A DNA stretch of 64,000 nucleotides from an uncultured Marinifilum sp. (GCF_963677195.1 NZ_OY781918.1:2592923-2656922), one strand, 5' to 3'; positions 53,726-62,188 are shown, counted from the first letter of the stretch. A program made the numbers and translations. Notes: generated from the letters alone by a model not told the origin.

Positions 53726-55165
53726 ATGTATAAATTTTTACCTCTGTGCTTTTTTGTTATTTTAATGCTTGGTGCCTGTGTACCATACTTTAATCAACCA
53801 GTAACAGAACAACGTGCCGAAATTGGAGCTGAAACTCCAGCAAGAAAAAATTTGGTAGGTTTACCCGAACCACGCGAGAAAATAGTGGCGGCAGTTTATA
53901 AGTTCAGGGATCAAACCGGACAGTATAAAGCATCAGAAACAGGAGCAAACTGGTCTACAGCTGTTACTCAAGGTACTACATCCATTCTGCTTAAGGCAAT
54001 AGAAGAGTCAGGATGGTTTATTCCGATAGAACGAGAAGGTTTGTCTAATTTACTTAATGAACGTAAGATTATTCGATCCAGTCGAGCCAATTATGCCGGA
54101 AAAGATAACAAATCACAATTATTACCTCCTTTGCTATTTGCAGGTATTGTATTGGAAGGTGGAGTTATAAGTTATGATGCTAATGTTATTACCGGAGGAG
54201 CTGGCTTAAGGTATTTCTCGGCTGGAGGTTCTGGTCAATATCGTCAGGATAGAGTGACGGTGTATCTTCGTGCTATTTCCACAAGTAATGGTCGAATCTT
54301 AAAAACTGTATATACCTCAAAAATGATTCTCTCGCAAAAATTAGATGCGAGTATTTTTAGATATGTAAAATTTAAAAGATTGCTCGAAGCTGAAACAGGA
54401 TTTACTTATAATGAACCCTCCGAAATGGCAGTTAAAGAAGCTATCGAAAAAGCTGTCGAATCTTTAATTGTTGAAGGAGTGATTGAAGGACTTTGGGATC
54501 TTAAGAATCCAGAAGATATTGGTTCCGAAATAATTACGAATTATGTGGAGGAAAAAGAAACAAATCAGGAATCTGATTTTTTCGATCAGTTAATAACCAA
54601 ACGGCGTCATAAATTTGGTTTAGGTTTTAATACAGGATCATGGTTGTATATGGGTGATTATAGTCATACCGAAATGGAGGTAATGGGAGGAGTTTCGTTG
54701 CTGTACGATACACAATCCTTTATGCAATATGCTTTTAATTTAAGCCGGGGAGATTTGGCCACAACTGAACATTTTCAGAATACTTACAATTCTTTAGATT
54801 TTACCGCAAAATATAGATTGTTGCCATATAAGGATTGGACTCCCTATTTAGAAGGTGGAATTGGTGTTTTTTCTCAGCACGATAAATCATCTTTTACATT
54901 CGATTTATCTAATGAAATTTATACTCAGGCAATGTACGGAGCAGGAGTTGAATTTCTTCTTAACGATAGATTTGGGTTAAATTTTTCGATATTAAATCAT
55001 TATATATTTAGTGATGAGGTAGATGGTTTAAAACAAGGTCATTTTAATGATTACTTTTGGGAAGGAAAAATAGGTTTAAATTTTTATTTCGATAAAATAT
55101 GGGATAGGAGTGCTAAAAAGAAAAATCGAAAAGAAAAGATAAGAAAAAAAGCAAAAAAAGAATAA
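53726..55165 (+). CDS. csgG: curli secretion pore CsgG with C-terminal barrel-like extension
   Basis: 479 residues; E. coli CsgG has 277. Lipobox GAC (Cys18). The CsgG domain (about 45-265) has VAAVYKFRDQTGQYK, NWSTAVTQGTTSIL, WFIPIEREGLSNLLNERKIIRSSR, LLFAGIVLEGGVISYDAN, YFSAGGSGQYRQDRVTVYLRA and RILKTVYTSKMILS, all strong matches. The pore-lining tip reads ANW where Y-x-x-x-NF is usual. The extension (about 290-465) is strand-rich: RHKFGLGFNTGSWLYMGDY, YTAKYRLLPYKDWTPYLEGGIG (as FTAKYRL and WTPYLEGG), GAGVEFLLNDRFGLNFS and EGKIGLNFYF. This looks like an eight-stranded outer membrane barrel. The end is Lys/Arg-rich. It exports the curlins across the outer membrane. Confidence 0.93.
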   Translation: MYKFLPLCFFVILMLGACVPYFNQPVTEQRAEIGAETPARKNLVGLPEPREKIVAAVYKFRDQTGQYKASETGANWSTAVTQGTTSILLKAIEESGWFIPIEREGLSNLLNERKIIRSSRANYAGKDNKSQLLPPLLFAGIVLEGGVISYDANVITGGAGLRYFSAGGSGQYRQDRVTVYLRAISTSNGRILKTVYTSKMILSQKLDASIFRYVKFKRLLEAETGFTYNEPSEMAVKEAIEKAVESLIVEGVIEGLWDLKNPEDIGSEIITNYVEEKETNQESDFFDQLITKRRHKFGLGFNTGSWLYMGDYSHTEMEVMGGVSLLYDTQSFMQYAFNLSRGDLATTEHFQNTYNSLDFTAKYRLLPYKDWTPYLEGGIGVFSQHDKSSFTFDLSNEIYTQAMYGAGVEFLLNDRFGLNFSILNHYIFSDEVDGLKQGHFNDYFWEGKIGLNFYFDKIWDRSAKKKNRKEKIRKKAKKE

Positions 55166-55194
55166 AAAACTATTAAATAAAATATTATAATTAG

Positions 55195-55228
55195 AAACAG
55201 ATCGAATGGAAATTTGATCTGTTTTTTT
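55195..55228 (+). terminator. terminator of the csgEFG operon
   Basis: AAACAGATC/GATCTGTTT, 9-bp stem, 12-base loop, seven T, 29 bases after csgG. The rest of the gap to the curlin gene (55229-55533) is AT-rich and holds only the hairpin and block listed next. Confidence 0.8.
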
Positions 55229-55487
55229 ATGCACTAAATTCAAATTTATAATATATGTCTGTATACTGATTTATAAGGGCTTGTTTAAGTTTAATTAACT
55301 ATTAGATAGGAGTTTATAGGTTTTGTGTGTTTTGATCAATATCTTTTTGGTATTCGTCATTGAAATGGAATATTTAATGTAATCTAACATTATATTTCCA
55401 AATGATCTCTCTAAATTAGTTTTATAATTAAAAACATAAATCATCAAATCGTAATTGTACAATGCACTAAATTAATTAAAACAAACT

Positions 55488-55517
55488 ATCGGGGCAACCC
55501 GATTTATTCACTTTAAA
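55488..55517 (+). promoter_or_regulatory. leader hairpin plus ATTCACTTTAAA block, copy 3
   Basis: A 6-bp stem ATCGGG/CCCGAT closes a GCAA (GNRA-type) tetraloop (55488-55503). The block ATTCACTTTAAA (55506-55517) follows after 2 bases, and the curlin ATG is 16 bases further. The same block precedes curlin 2. Confidence 0.5.
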
Positions 55518-55533
55518 CCTAAAAATTCAAACC

Positions 55534-57180
55534 ATGAAAAAGATTTTATTTGTCCTTGCGACAATTTTACTAACAGGAGCGTATTCTTTCGCTCAAATCA
55601 ACCAATCAAATATTAATCAGCTTGGTGTTGATAATTCAGCCGTAGTTCAACAGGTTGGTATTTTTAATATTAGCGACATATACCAAGATGGGTTTACAAA
55701 TGATGCAACTGTCGATCAGTTTGGTATTATGAATATGTCTTTTCTTGAGCAAATGGGTGAAGGAAATGGATATTATGCTACTCAAGTAGAATCAAATTTT
55801 TCTACAGCCCTTCAATTAGGTTGGTTTAATAATGCTTATGTAGATCAAGTAGGAATGAACTCTTCTTACATTACTCAATTTCTTGCTGAATCAAATAATG
55901 CTTATGTAACTCAAAGAGGTTATTATAATGTATCGGATATTGATCAGTGGTATAGCTACGCAGAATATGCTAACGTATTTCAGTGGGGACTTGGTAACGA
56001 AGCTAAAGTTACTCAATTTGGAGGAATGTATGATATGGCTCTAATTAGTCAGTGGGGTATGTTCAATTATGCAAATATTTTACAGGAAAGTACTTTTGCC
56101 AATAATGCATTTGTAAGTCAAATGGGTGAGTTAAATGTTGCTATGGTAGACCAATGGTTGGGATCTTATAATTCTGTTGAAATTGGACAAAACGGCTTTA
56201 TGAATACAGCTTATGCTGACCAATATGGAGGAGACTCAAATGTTGCTTTAATTGGACAACAAGGTAAGTATAATATGGCTTACACTGGTCAGTTAGGTGG
56301 ATGGTTAAATGGAATATCTGTAAACCAAAAAGGTAAAGCAAATACTGCTAGCGCTGTTCAGTTATATGGAATGTTTAACACAACATTAATTGATCAACAA
56401 GGAAGACATAATAATGCTGTAACTACTCAAGATGGTGGTTGGGGTAACTTAATTGATGTTGATCAAAAAGGAAGATGGAATGCAGCTTCTGTATATCAAT
56501 ACGAAGGTGGATTAAACTGGGCTTTAGTTTCTCAACAAGGAAGACGTAATACAGCAGGTGTTTATCAAGAAAATGGTTACTGGAATACAGCTGATGTATA
56601 TCAACACGGAAAATGGAATGAAGCATATATTAATCAGTTTGATGGTTCATTTAATACTGCTGAAATTGATCAGTACAGAAAAGGAAACGACGCTCTTATT
56701 AACCAAGTAGGTGGAGAATCAACTACTGCTTATATTGGACAAGAAGGTCGCTATAATAGTGCTGAAATTTATCAAGAAAATAATATTGGTAGTTATGCAG
56801 GTATAGCTCAGGTAGGTGATGTTAATGATGCATATATCGAACAATTTGATACAGAATTTACCGCTGCAGGTATTATTCAGCTTGGTAACGGTAATGCAGC
56901 TGCAATTGGTCAATACAATTCAGATTATAGTATGGCTTTAATTGAGCAAACTGGAGATTCTAATTATGCTATTTCTGTTCAGGCTGATGGAGTTATGAAC
57001 AGTGCAACTACAACTCAGGTAGGTAATAATAATTACTCAACTACTATGCAAGTAGGTAATTACAATGTTGTTGATGTTAACCAAACAGGTTACGGACATG
57101 CTTCTGTAGTTACTCAGTATGGTAATGGAAACTCTGCTACAGTAAGTCAGTATAATGCAGGAATGACTCCAACACCATGA
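55534..57180 (+). CDS. curlin-repeat fibre protein 1 (CsgA/CsgB-like)
   Basis: 548 residues: a signal peptide (1-21, ending SFAQ) and 46 strand units of the curlin type N-x-A-x-V/I-x-Q-x-G. They are mostly 11 and 12 residues in alternation in the middle, so 23 double repeats against five in E. coli CsgA. No Cys in the mature chain. Each unit carries the stacking Asn/Gln that form the beta-solenoid amyloid. Early units have loops such as LGWF and WGLG, later ones more polar (GDSN, GNNN). Three bases after the last repeat unit the tail GMTPTP ends the protein. It is exported by CsgG and assembles outside. Own transcription unit with a terminator behind it. Confidence 0.93.
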   Translation: MKKILFVLATILLTGAYSFAQINQSNINQLGVDNSAVVQQVGIFNISDIYQDGFTNDATVDQFGIMNMSFLEQMGEGNGYYATQVESNFSTALQLGWFNNAYVDQVGMNSSYITQFLAESNNAYVTQRGYYNVSDIDQWYSYAEYANVFQWGLGNEAKVTQFGGMYDMALISQWGMFNYANILQESTFANNAFVSQMGELNVAMVDQWLGSYNSVEIGQNGFMNTAYADQYGGDSNVALIGQQGKYNMAYTGQLGGWLNGISVNQKGKANTASAVQLYGMFNTTLIDQQGRHNNAVTTQDGGWGNLIDVDQKGRWNAASVYQYEGGLNWALVSQQGRRNTAGVYQENGYWNTADVYQHGKWNEAYINQFDGSFNTAEIDQYRKGNDALINQVGGESTTAYIGQEGRYNSAEIYQENNIGSYAGIAQVGDVNDAYIEQFDTEFTAAGIIQLGNGNAAAIGQYNSDYSMALIEQTGDSNYAISVQADGVMNSATTTQVGNNNYSTTMQVGNYNVVDVNQTGYGHASVVTQYGNGNSATVSQYNAGMTPTP

Positions 57181-57217
57181 TTTTAATGAATTGATTTGAT
57201 TGATTTATAATACATTT

Positions 57218-57256
57218 AACCGCCAAATTGCTGAATTATCGCAGTTTGGCGGTTTT
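57218..57256 (+). terminator. terminator of curlin 1
   Basis: AACCGCCAAA/TTTGGCGGTT, 10-bp stem, 17-base loop, TTTTT after it, 38 bases past the stop. The remainder of the gap to curlin 2 (57257-57498) is AT-rich without further recognisable sites. Confidence 0.88.
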
Positions 57257-57498
57257 TGTAATTTAGAGTTTTAAGCTTTTTTAAACATTTGTTTAAATTT
57301 CTTTATTCTTTTTTAGATCTATTAAGAATTAGCTTTAAAAGAATACGCTTTAATCAATACTTATTTTGAGTTCATGTAAATTTTTAAGCTCTTCGGCTTG
57401 CTTTTTCTTAATTTAGATAAGAATCTAGTTTAGATTTAAACGTCCTTTATTAGATTCTCTCAGAGCTCTTTACACTTATAGATTAGGATTTTATTTTA

Positions 57499-57510
57499 AT
57501 TCACTTTAAA
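57499..57510 (+). repeat. ATTCACTTTAAA block, copy 4
   Basis: Identical 12 bases, 19 bases before the curlin 2 ATG. The bases that follow repeat ACTTTAAAA. Confidence 0.5.
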
Positions 57511-57529
57511 ACTTTAAAAAAAATCAACC

Positions 57530-59176
57530 ATGAAAAAATTATTATTTTTAGTAGTTGCCCTTGTTTTTGCAGTTTCTTCTGTATTTGCTCAGGTTAACTA
57601 TTCAACAGTAGACCAGTTGGGTTGGGATAATACAGCTAATGTAACTCAGGTGGGATGGTACAACAATAGTGATGTTGACCAAATGGGAATGTGGAATGAT
57701 GCCACAGTAGACCAGGATGGATACTTTAATATATCTGATATTAATCAGTGGATTATGGGGAACTCAGCAATGGTCAATCAATTTGGAGTTCTTAATGTAT
57801 CCTATGTAGATCAAATTGGCTTATTAAATGCAGCTTATGTTGATCAAATGGGATTGCATAATATATCCAGAATTCTTCAAATGGGTATGATGAATTTTGC
57901 AGATGTTAGTCAGCTTGGCTGGTTTAATATGTCATATATTACTCAATATGACTTTTTAAATAGTGCAACTGTTATGCAAATGGGCTTGGCTAATTTATCA
58001 GTTATTACACAAGCTAATCACAATAATATTTCTATGGTAGATCAGTTTGGAATGTTTAACCGTAGTGATATTGTTCAGTACGGAGCGATAAGTGATGCGA
58101 CAGTATGGCAAATGGGAGAGGATAACTATTCTAATATTTTACAAATGCTTCCTATTTTTTCAAGTGCTACTGCAATTCAGGATGGATTTAGAAATAATTC
58201 TGATATCTATCAAAGAAGAGGTGCATACAATAATGCTTATGTAACCCAGCATGGAATGTATAATATGGCTCGTATAAATCAAATTAGAGGTGAGCTAAAT
58301 AGTGCTACTATAGTTCAGCATTATATGAATAATCGTGCTAGAGAAAGACAAGTTGATGGTTATGCAAACCTAGCTTTAATTCACCAAAATGGATTTTTGA
58401 ACAGGGCTTCAACCTACCAAAGAGGAGGTGAATATAATAATGCCTACATTTATCAGGATGGAGATTTCAACTGGGCTCGTACAGTTCAAATGTATGGTGA
58501 TAATAATATGTCTACAACTCATCAGAATGGAGTTAGAAACCGTGCTTTTGTGGAGCAAATTAATGAATCTGATGGAGTAGTGGATGTTATTCAGGAAGGT
58601 TATAGAAATTTTGCAGATGTAACTCAACGAGACGGCGATGGTGATATGGCTACCATAGATCAGTTTGGTACTGATCAAATGGCATATATTTCACAAATAG
58701 ATGGAGCAAATAATATTGCCACAGTAACACAGAAAGGTCATTTTAATTTAGGTATAGTTGATCAAATTGGCGGTGATGGTAATGAGGCCACTATAGATCA
58801 GGCTAAAGTTGGAAACTTTGCATTTGTTGGTCAATTTGGTGGCGGAGATTCTGAAGCATTTGTTACTCAGGATGGATGGTTAAATAGAGGTTGGGTATTC
58901 CAATTTAATCAAACAGGAAGTCTTGCCGAGATTACTCAAGATGGAGATTATAATGTTGGAGTTGTTGGACAAATGGGTGGTATAAATAATGTCGCTCGAA
59001 TTCTACAAACAGGAGAAAATAATACAGCATTAACTTATCAGTGGGGTGATAATAATGACTCATTCGTAGAACAAATTGGAAATGATCATTTTGGACAAGT
59101 TATACAGGATGGTAATGACAATTTTGCAAAAACACAGCAAGGTAATGTAGGTACTAGTTTTACTACTGGACCATAA
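57530..59176 (+). CDS. curlin-repeat fibre protein 2 (CsgA/CsgB-like)
   Basis: 548 residues, the same as its neighbour, with a 21-residue signal peptide (LLFLVVALVFAVSSVFAQ) and again 46 units N-x-A/S-x-V/I-x-Q. No Cys. The first about 17 units are strikingly hydrophobic, with Met and aromatic residues in the loops (QMGMWN, QIGLLN, QMGMMN, QLGWFN). Later units carry Gly/Asp/Asn loops (QRDGDGD, QIGGDGN). Ends GNVGTSFTTGP after the last unit. With CsgA/CsgB logic one protein could be the major subunit and the other the nucleator; the sequence alone does not decide which. Terminator directly behind. Confidence 0.93.
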   Translation: MKKLLFLVVALVFAVSSVFAQVNYSTVDQLGWDNTANVTQVGWYNNSDVDQMGMWNDATVDQDGYFNISDINQWIMGNSAMVNQFGVLNVSYVDQIGLLNAAYVDQMGLHNISRILQMGMMNFADVSQLGWFNMSYITQYDFLNSATVMQMGLANLSVITQANHNNISMVDQFGMFNRSDIVQYGAISDATVWQMGEDNYSNILQMLPIFSSATAIQDGFRNNSDIYQRRGAYNNAYVTQHGMYNMARINQIRGELNSATIVQHYMNNRARERQVDGYANLALIHQNGFLNRASTYQRGGEYNNAYIYQDGDFNWARTVQMYGDNNMSTTHQNGVRNRAFVEQINESDGVVDVIQEGYRNFADVTQRDGDGDMATIDQFGTDQMAYISQIDGANNIATVTQKGHFNLGIVDQIGGDGNEATIDQAKVGNFAFVGQFGGGDSEAFVTQDGWLNRGWVFQFNQTGSLAEITQDGDYNVGVVGQMGGINNVARILQTGENNTALTYQWGDNNDSFVEQIGNDHFGQVIQDGNDNFAKTQQGNVGTSFTTGP

Positions 59177-59187
59177 TTATTAAAAAT

Positions 59188-59225
59188 AATCAAGAAGGCT
59201 CTTAAATGAGTTTTCTTGATTTTAT
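59188..59225 (+). terminator. terminator of curlin 2
   Basis: AATCAAGAA-GGCTC/GAGTT-TTCTTGATT (14-bp stem with two G·T pairs), loop TTAAAT, TTTATT, 12 bases after the stop. Confidence 0.85.
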
Positions 59226-59777
59226 TATCTCAAATTACGAATGCTCATGATGTTAAATGTGCAATTTTTTAGCTCTGGTTTTGCACTGTTAATTCAATGG
59301 GATAAATAGTGTTGTTACCAAGGTATTTAGTAAAGGTAAATTATAATTGTTTTTGTTGTTTATCATTAATAAAAAGAGAATGAATTGTTAGTTCTTAGTT
59401 TTACTTGAATAAGAGTAAAGTATCTATTAAATTGATACTGGAATTCATTACAACATTAAGTTATTGGGAATAATAGGAGCTTTGAAATTACTGAAATGGA
59501 AAACAATAATGATTTATTAAGAAAATGCAAAATAAGTCTATTTTGAAATCAAATATCTCAGTATAGATGTGGTAGTTATGATATTATAAAAGTAATTTGT
59601 GAGTACAGAGCAGGTTTAAATTGATTGGGGTGTCTTTAGGGGCATCCCTTTTTATTTTAATGATTGATAAACTTTATGCTTTTTTTATGGTATTTATAAT
59701 ATTTTAACCAAATTAATATTGGTTTTAAGTTAACTATTCAATACATTTAATATGCGAAACAAAATGTTTTAAGCCTA
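59226..59777 (+). other. 552-base gap before csgH
   Basis: AT-rich, no open frame longer than about 20 codons with a start. A terminator-like hairpin lies at 59627-59654 (GGGGTG/CATCCC and TTTTTATTTT). A GG-N10-GC pattern at 59467-59480 has a poor -12 part. Otherwise I see nothing. Confidence 0.6.
59627..59654 (+). terminator. isolated terminator-like hairpin upstream of csgH
   Basis: GGGGTG/CATCCC (one G·T pair) with a 10-base loop and a T-rich tract. No gene ends here, so it could end an unseen short RNA or attenuate csgH. Confidence 0.45.
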
Positions 59778-60161
59778 ATGTTAAAATTTAAAATTATAGT
59801 TTGTTTAGCTTTTTGTTTTATAGGATCAATTAATGCCAAAAATCAAACAAAAGAATTTAAAACTTGGATAAAAATTGAAGGTGAAATAAATAATTTAAGT
59901 GTTTCTGCAAAATTTCAAAATAATAGCAATACCACTATAGCTGTTGATTATATTTTGAAAATAGATAAGCAGAGTCGGGTTGGAAATTCATCTACATTAC
60001 AAAAGGGCAAATGTATTTCAAAAGATGGAAACATTATTTCTTTATCAAATTCGAGAATGAATCTTTCTGTGAAGGATAATCTTTATGTAAGTCTGTCTGT
60101 TTATCACAATAAGAGGTTGATTGCTCAAGATTCTATTGTTTTCCATGGAGATAATCTGTAA
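59778..60161 (+). CDS. csgH: CsgH-like curli inhibitor/chaperone
   Basis: 127 residues with a signal peptide (FKIIVCLAFCFIGSINA). The mature domain is one small Ig-like fold: WIKIEGEINNLSVSAKFQNNSNTTIAVDYILKIDKQS written in short parts as SVSAKFQNNSN, VDYILKIDK and VGNSSTLQKGKCIS, then LYVSLSVYHNKRLIAQDSIVF. The pattern Y-x-L-x-x-x-K then S-S/T-x-Q-x-G and the end V-x-V-x-x-x-x-x-I-A-x-D is that of CsgH of alphaproteobacterial curli operons, which keeps curlins from polymerising in the periplasm. Match by eye only. The lipoprotein gene starts 31 bases after it, the same operon. Confidence 0.72.
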   Translation: MLKFKIIVCLAFCFIGSINAKNQTKEFKTWIKIEGEINNLSVSAKFQNNSNTTIAVDYILKIDKQSRVGNSSTLQKGKCISKDGNIISLSNSRMNLSVKDNLYVSLSVYHNKRLIAQDSIVFHGDNL

Positions 60162-60192
60162 ATTAAGAAAAATTAAAATAGTTAACGGGAAT

Positions 60193-61728
60193 ATGAATAA
60201 ATTCTATGCACTCTTTGCACCATTTTTAATATTAGTCTTATCCATGTTTTTATTCTCATGCAATGAGAGTACAGTTGATCCAGAACTGTATGGTTCCATT
60301 AGTGGTACTGTAAAAACATCAGACGGAAGTATTCCTATGGAGGGAGTTACTATCACAACAAGTCCTGGAACATCATCATTTACAACAAACGCCGAAGGTG
60401 TTTTTGAAATAGGAGAAGTTGCAGTAGGAGACTATTCAATTACTGCAAAAAAAGAAGATTATACTACTGAGAACATTAATATTAGTGTTCGAGAAGATCA
60501 GGAAGTCGTAATGGAGATTCTTATGCAGGTAGCTCCACTTGATTCGAGTATTCCAGATGAAATTACTTATGTTTCGCCTTTAGATATTGAAGAAGACGAA
60601 ACGAAACTTAGTACCGAAGTAACTTTAACCTGGAATAATGGCGTAACAGAAAAGGGAGATACATTATATTTCGATGTAATTCTTTTCGAAGGTGCAGATG
60701 ATACAGAAGGAAGCAAGTATGCTGAAAATATTTTGGATACTACCTTTACAGTAAAGGGGCTAAAATTTGAAACTACATATTTATGGAAAATTGAAGCTAA
60801 AAATAAACAATTGGAAACAACCGAAGGTAAACTTTGGCGTTTTACTACCGAAGATTATCCCTTAAATGGTTATTTGTTTGTAAAGGACTCTTTAGATAGT
60901 CGCGATATTTATTCGTGGGATTTGCAAGAAAATCATTTAGTACGTTTAACTGATGATGGAGGTAATGAGTTGTATCCAAGAATTTCTCCAAATGAACAAA
61001 AGATAGCATATTCGTCTAATTCCTCAGGTAAATACCATATCTATACAATGAGTACTCGTGGAAAAGATGAATATAAAGTTACCGGTGATAAAGATATTGT
61101 AGGTAATTATAATAATGGTGGTGGTTTTACATGGTCTCCTTCAGGAGATCAAATTTTATATGGACACTATGATGAACTATTGGTGATAAATGCCGATGGT
61201 ACAGGTTTAAATAAAATAGCTAATGCGCCGGTTAATAGAGAATTTATTCAAATGGATTGGACATATCAGTTTAATAATGATTCAAATCCAACTATCGTTG
61301 CTTTATCGCAAGGAAAAAAACCTTATGACAACGAAATTTACCTTATTGATCCCGATGATGGTAGCATGACTCTGCTGGTTGATAATATAGAAGGAACCTT
61401 ATCTAATCCTCATTTTTCTAATGGAGGAGATAAGATTATTTTTTCTATGGATACTTTGTACGAAGATGATCGTGGTTATCAAAATGATGCTAGAATTATT
61501 AGCATAAATATTGATGGAACAGGATGGCAGGATTTATCTGGAGATAACAAAGAAGCTGGAACAAATGACTTGCAAGCGCGATACTCTGAACTTGGAGGAA
61601 AAATTATTTTTATGAATGTTGCAAATGATGGCGAGGGTGTTAAGTCCATTTGGACAATGGATACTGATGGAAGTAATAGAGAGAAACTAATTAATAATGG
61701 GGAGATGCCAGATTGGTATAATCCGTGA
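60193..61728 (+). CDS. lipoprotein with carboxypeptidase-regulatory domain and TolB-like propeller
   Basis: 511 residues from the ATG at 60193; a longer frame starting at 60121 would overlap csgH by 41 bases. Lipobox FSC (Cys about 24). A CarboxypepD_reg/transthyretin-like domain (about 35-115) has GSISGTVKTSDGSIPMEGVTI and VGDYSITAKKEDYTT. A fibronectin-III-like domain (about 130-230) follows, with VTLTWNNGVTEKGDTLYFDV. A six-bladed TolB/PD40-type propeller (about 235-511) has YPRISPNEQKIAYSSNSSGKYHIY, FTWSPSGDQILYGHY and IWTMDTDGSNREKL. It is a surface or periplasmic binding protein in the fibre locus; partner unknown. Confidence 0.85.
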   Translation: MNKFYALFAPFLILVLSMFLFSCNESTVDPELYGSISGTVKTSDGSIPMEGVTITTSPGTSSFTTNAEGVFEIGEVAVGDYSITAKKEDYTTENINISVREDQEVVMEILMQVAPLDSSIPDEITYVSPLDIEEDETKLSTEVTLTWNNGVTEKGDTLYFDVILFEGADDTEGSKYAENILDTTFTVKGLKFETTYLWKIEAKNKQLETTEGKLWRFTTEDYPLNGYLFVKDSLDSRDIYSWDLQENHLVRLTDDGGNELYPRISPNEQKIAYSSNSSGKYHIYTMSTRGKDEYKVTGDKDIVGNYNNGGGFTWSPSGDQILYGHYDELLVINADGTGLNKIANAPVNREFIQMDWTYQFNNDSNPTIVALSQGKKPYDNEIYLIDPDDGSMTLLVDNIEGTLSNPHFSNGGDKIIFSMDTLYEDDRGYQNDARIISINIDGTGWQDLSGDNKEAGTNDLQARYSELGGKIIFMNVANDGEGVKSIWTMDTDGSNREKLINNGEMPDWYNP

Positions 61729-61793
61729 AATGAAAATCATAGATAATTGAAGTATTTATTTTTAATAAATATTTCAATTTATAAGAGCATAAA

Positions 61794-61822
61794 AAAAGCT
61801 TTCCATAAAATGGAAAGCTTTT
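61794..61822. terminator. bidirectional terminator
   Basis: AAAAGCTTTCCAT/ATGGAAAGCTTTT, perfect 13-bp stem, loop AAA, between the convergent lipoprotein gene and rplS. Confidence 0.9.
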
Positions 61823-61840
61823 GTATTTTTTAGGTAAAGC

Positions 61841-62188
61841 TTAAAATCTTTTTTCTTTGATTCTTGCTTTTTTACCTGTAAGTCCGCGTAAGTAATAAAT
61901 TCTAGCTCTTCTAACACGACCTCTTTTGTTTACTTCAATTTTTTCGATAAATGGAGAGCTAATTGGAATAATTCTTTCTACACCAACATTACCCGACATT
62001 TTTCTGATGGTAAAAGTTTTAGTTGTACCTGATCCTTTAATTTGGATAACAACACCTCTAAATACCTGAGTTCTTTCTTTGTTTCCCTCTTTAATTTTGT
62101 AAGAAACACTAATAGTATCACCTGAGTTAAATTCAGGAATTTCGATACCTGTAGAGAAAGCCTCTTCTGCAATTTTAATTAAATCCAT
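61841..62188 (-). CDS. rplS: 50S ribosomal protein L19
   Basis: 115 residues, normal length. SH3-like L19 with [48 protein letters not shown] and [22 protein letters not shown]. Lies at the 30S-50S interface. It is apart from rpsP/rimM/trmD, as usual in Bacteroidota. TAATTTTG at 62271-62278 (minus) is a candidate -7 box, 82 bases before the start, leaving a leader. Confidence 0.97.
   Translation of the reverse strand: MDLIKIAEEAFSTGIEIPEFNSGDTISVSYKIKEGNKERTQVFRGVVIQIKGSGTTKTFTIRKMSGNVGVERIIPISSPFIEKIEVNKRGRVRRARIYYLRGLTGKKARIKEKRF

Noticed and set aside
55534..59176. Regular short repeats resembling a CRISPR or satellite array
   Set aside because: The period is 33-36 bases in frame and each unit encodes the curlin N-x-A-x-V-x-Q pattern; no constant DNA repeat with unique spacers.
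59467..59480. GG-N10-GC pattern as a second sigma54 promoter before csgH
   Set aside because: The -12 part reads GAGCT instead of TTGCW and such spacing is expected by chance about once per kilobase.
59496..59546. ATG-started 16-codon frame
   Set aside because: Too short, no family or conserved start signal.
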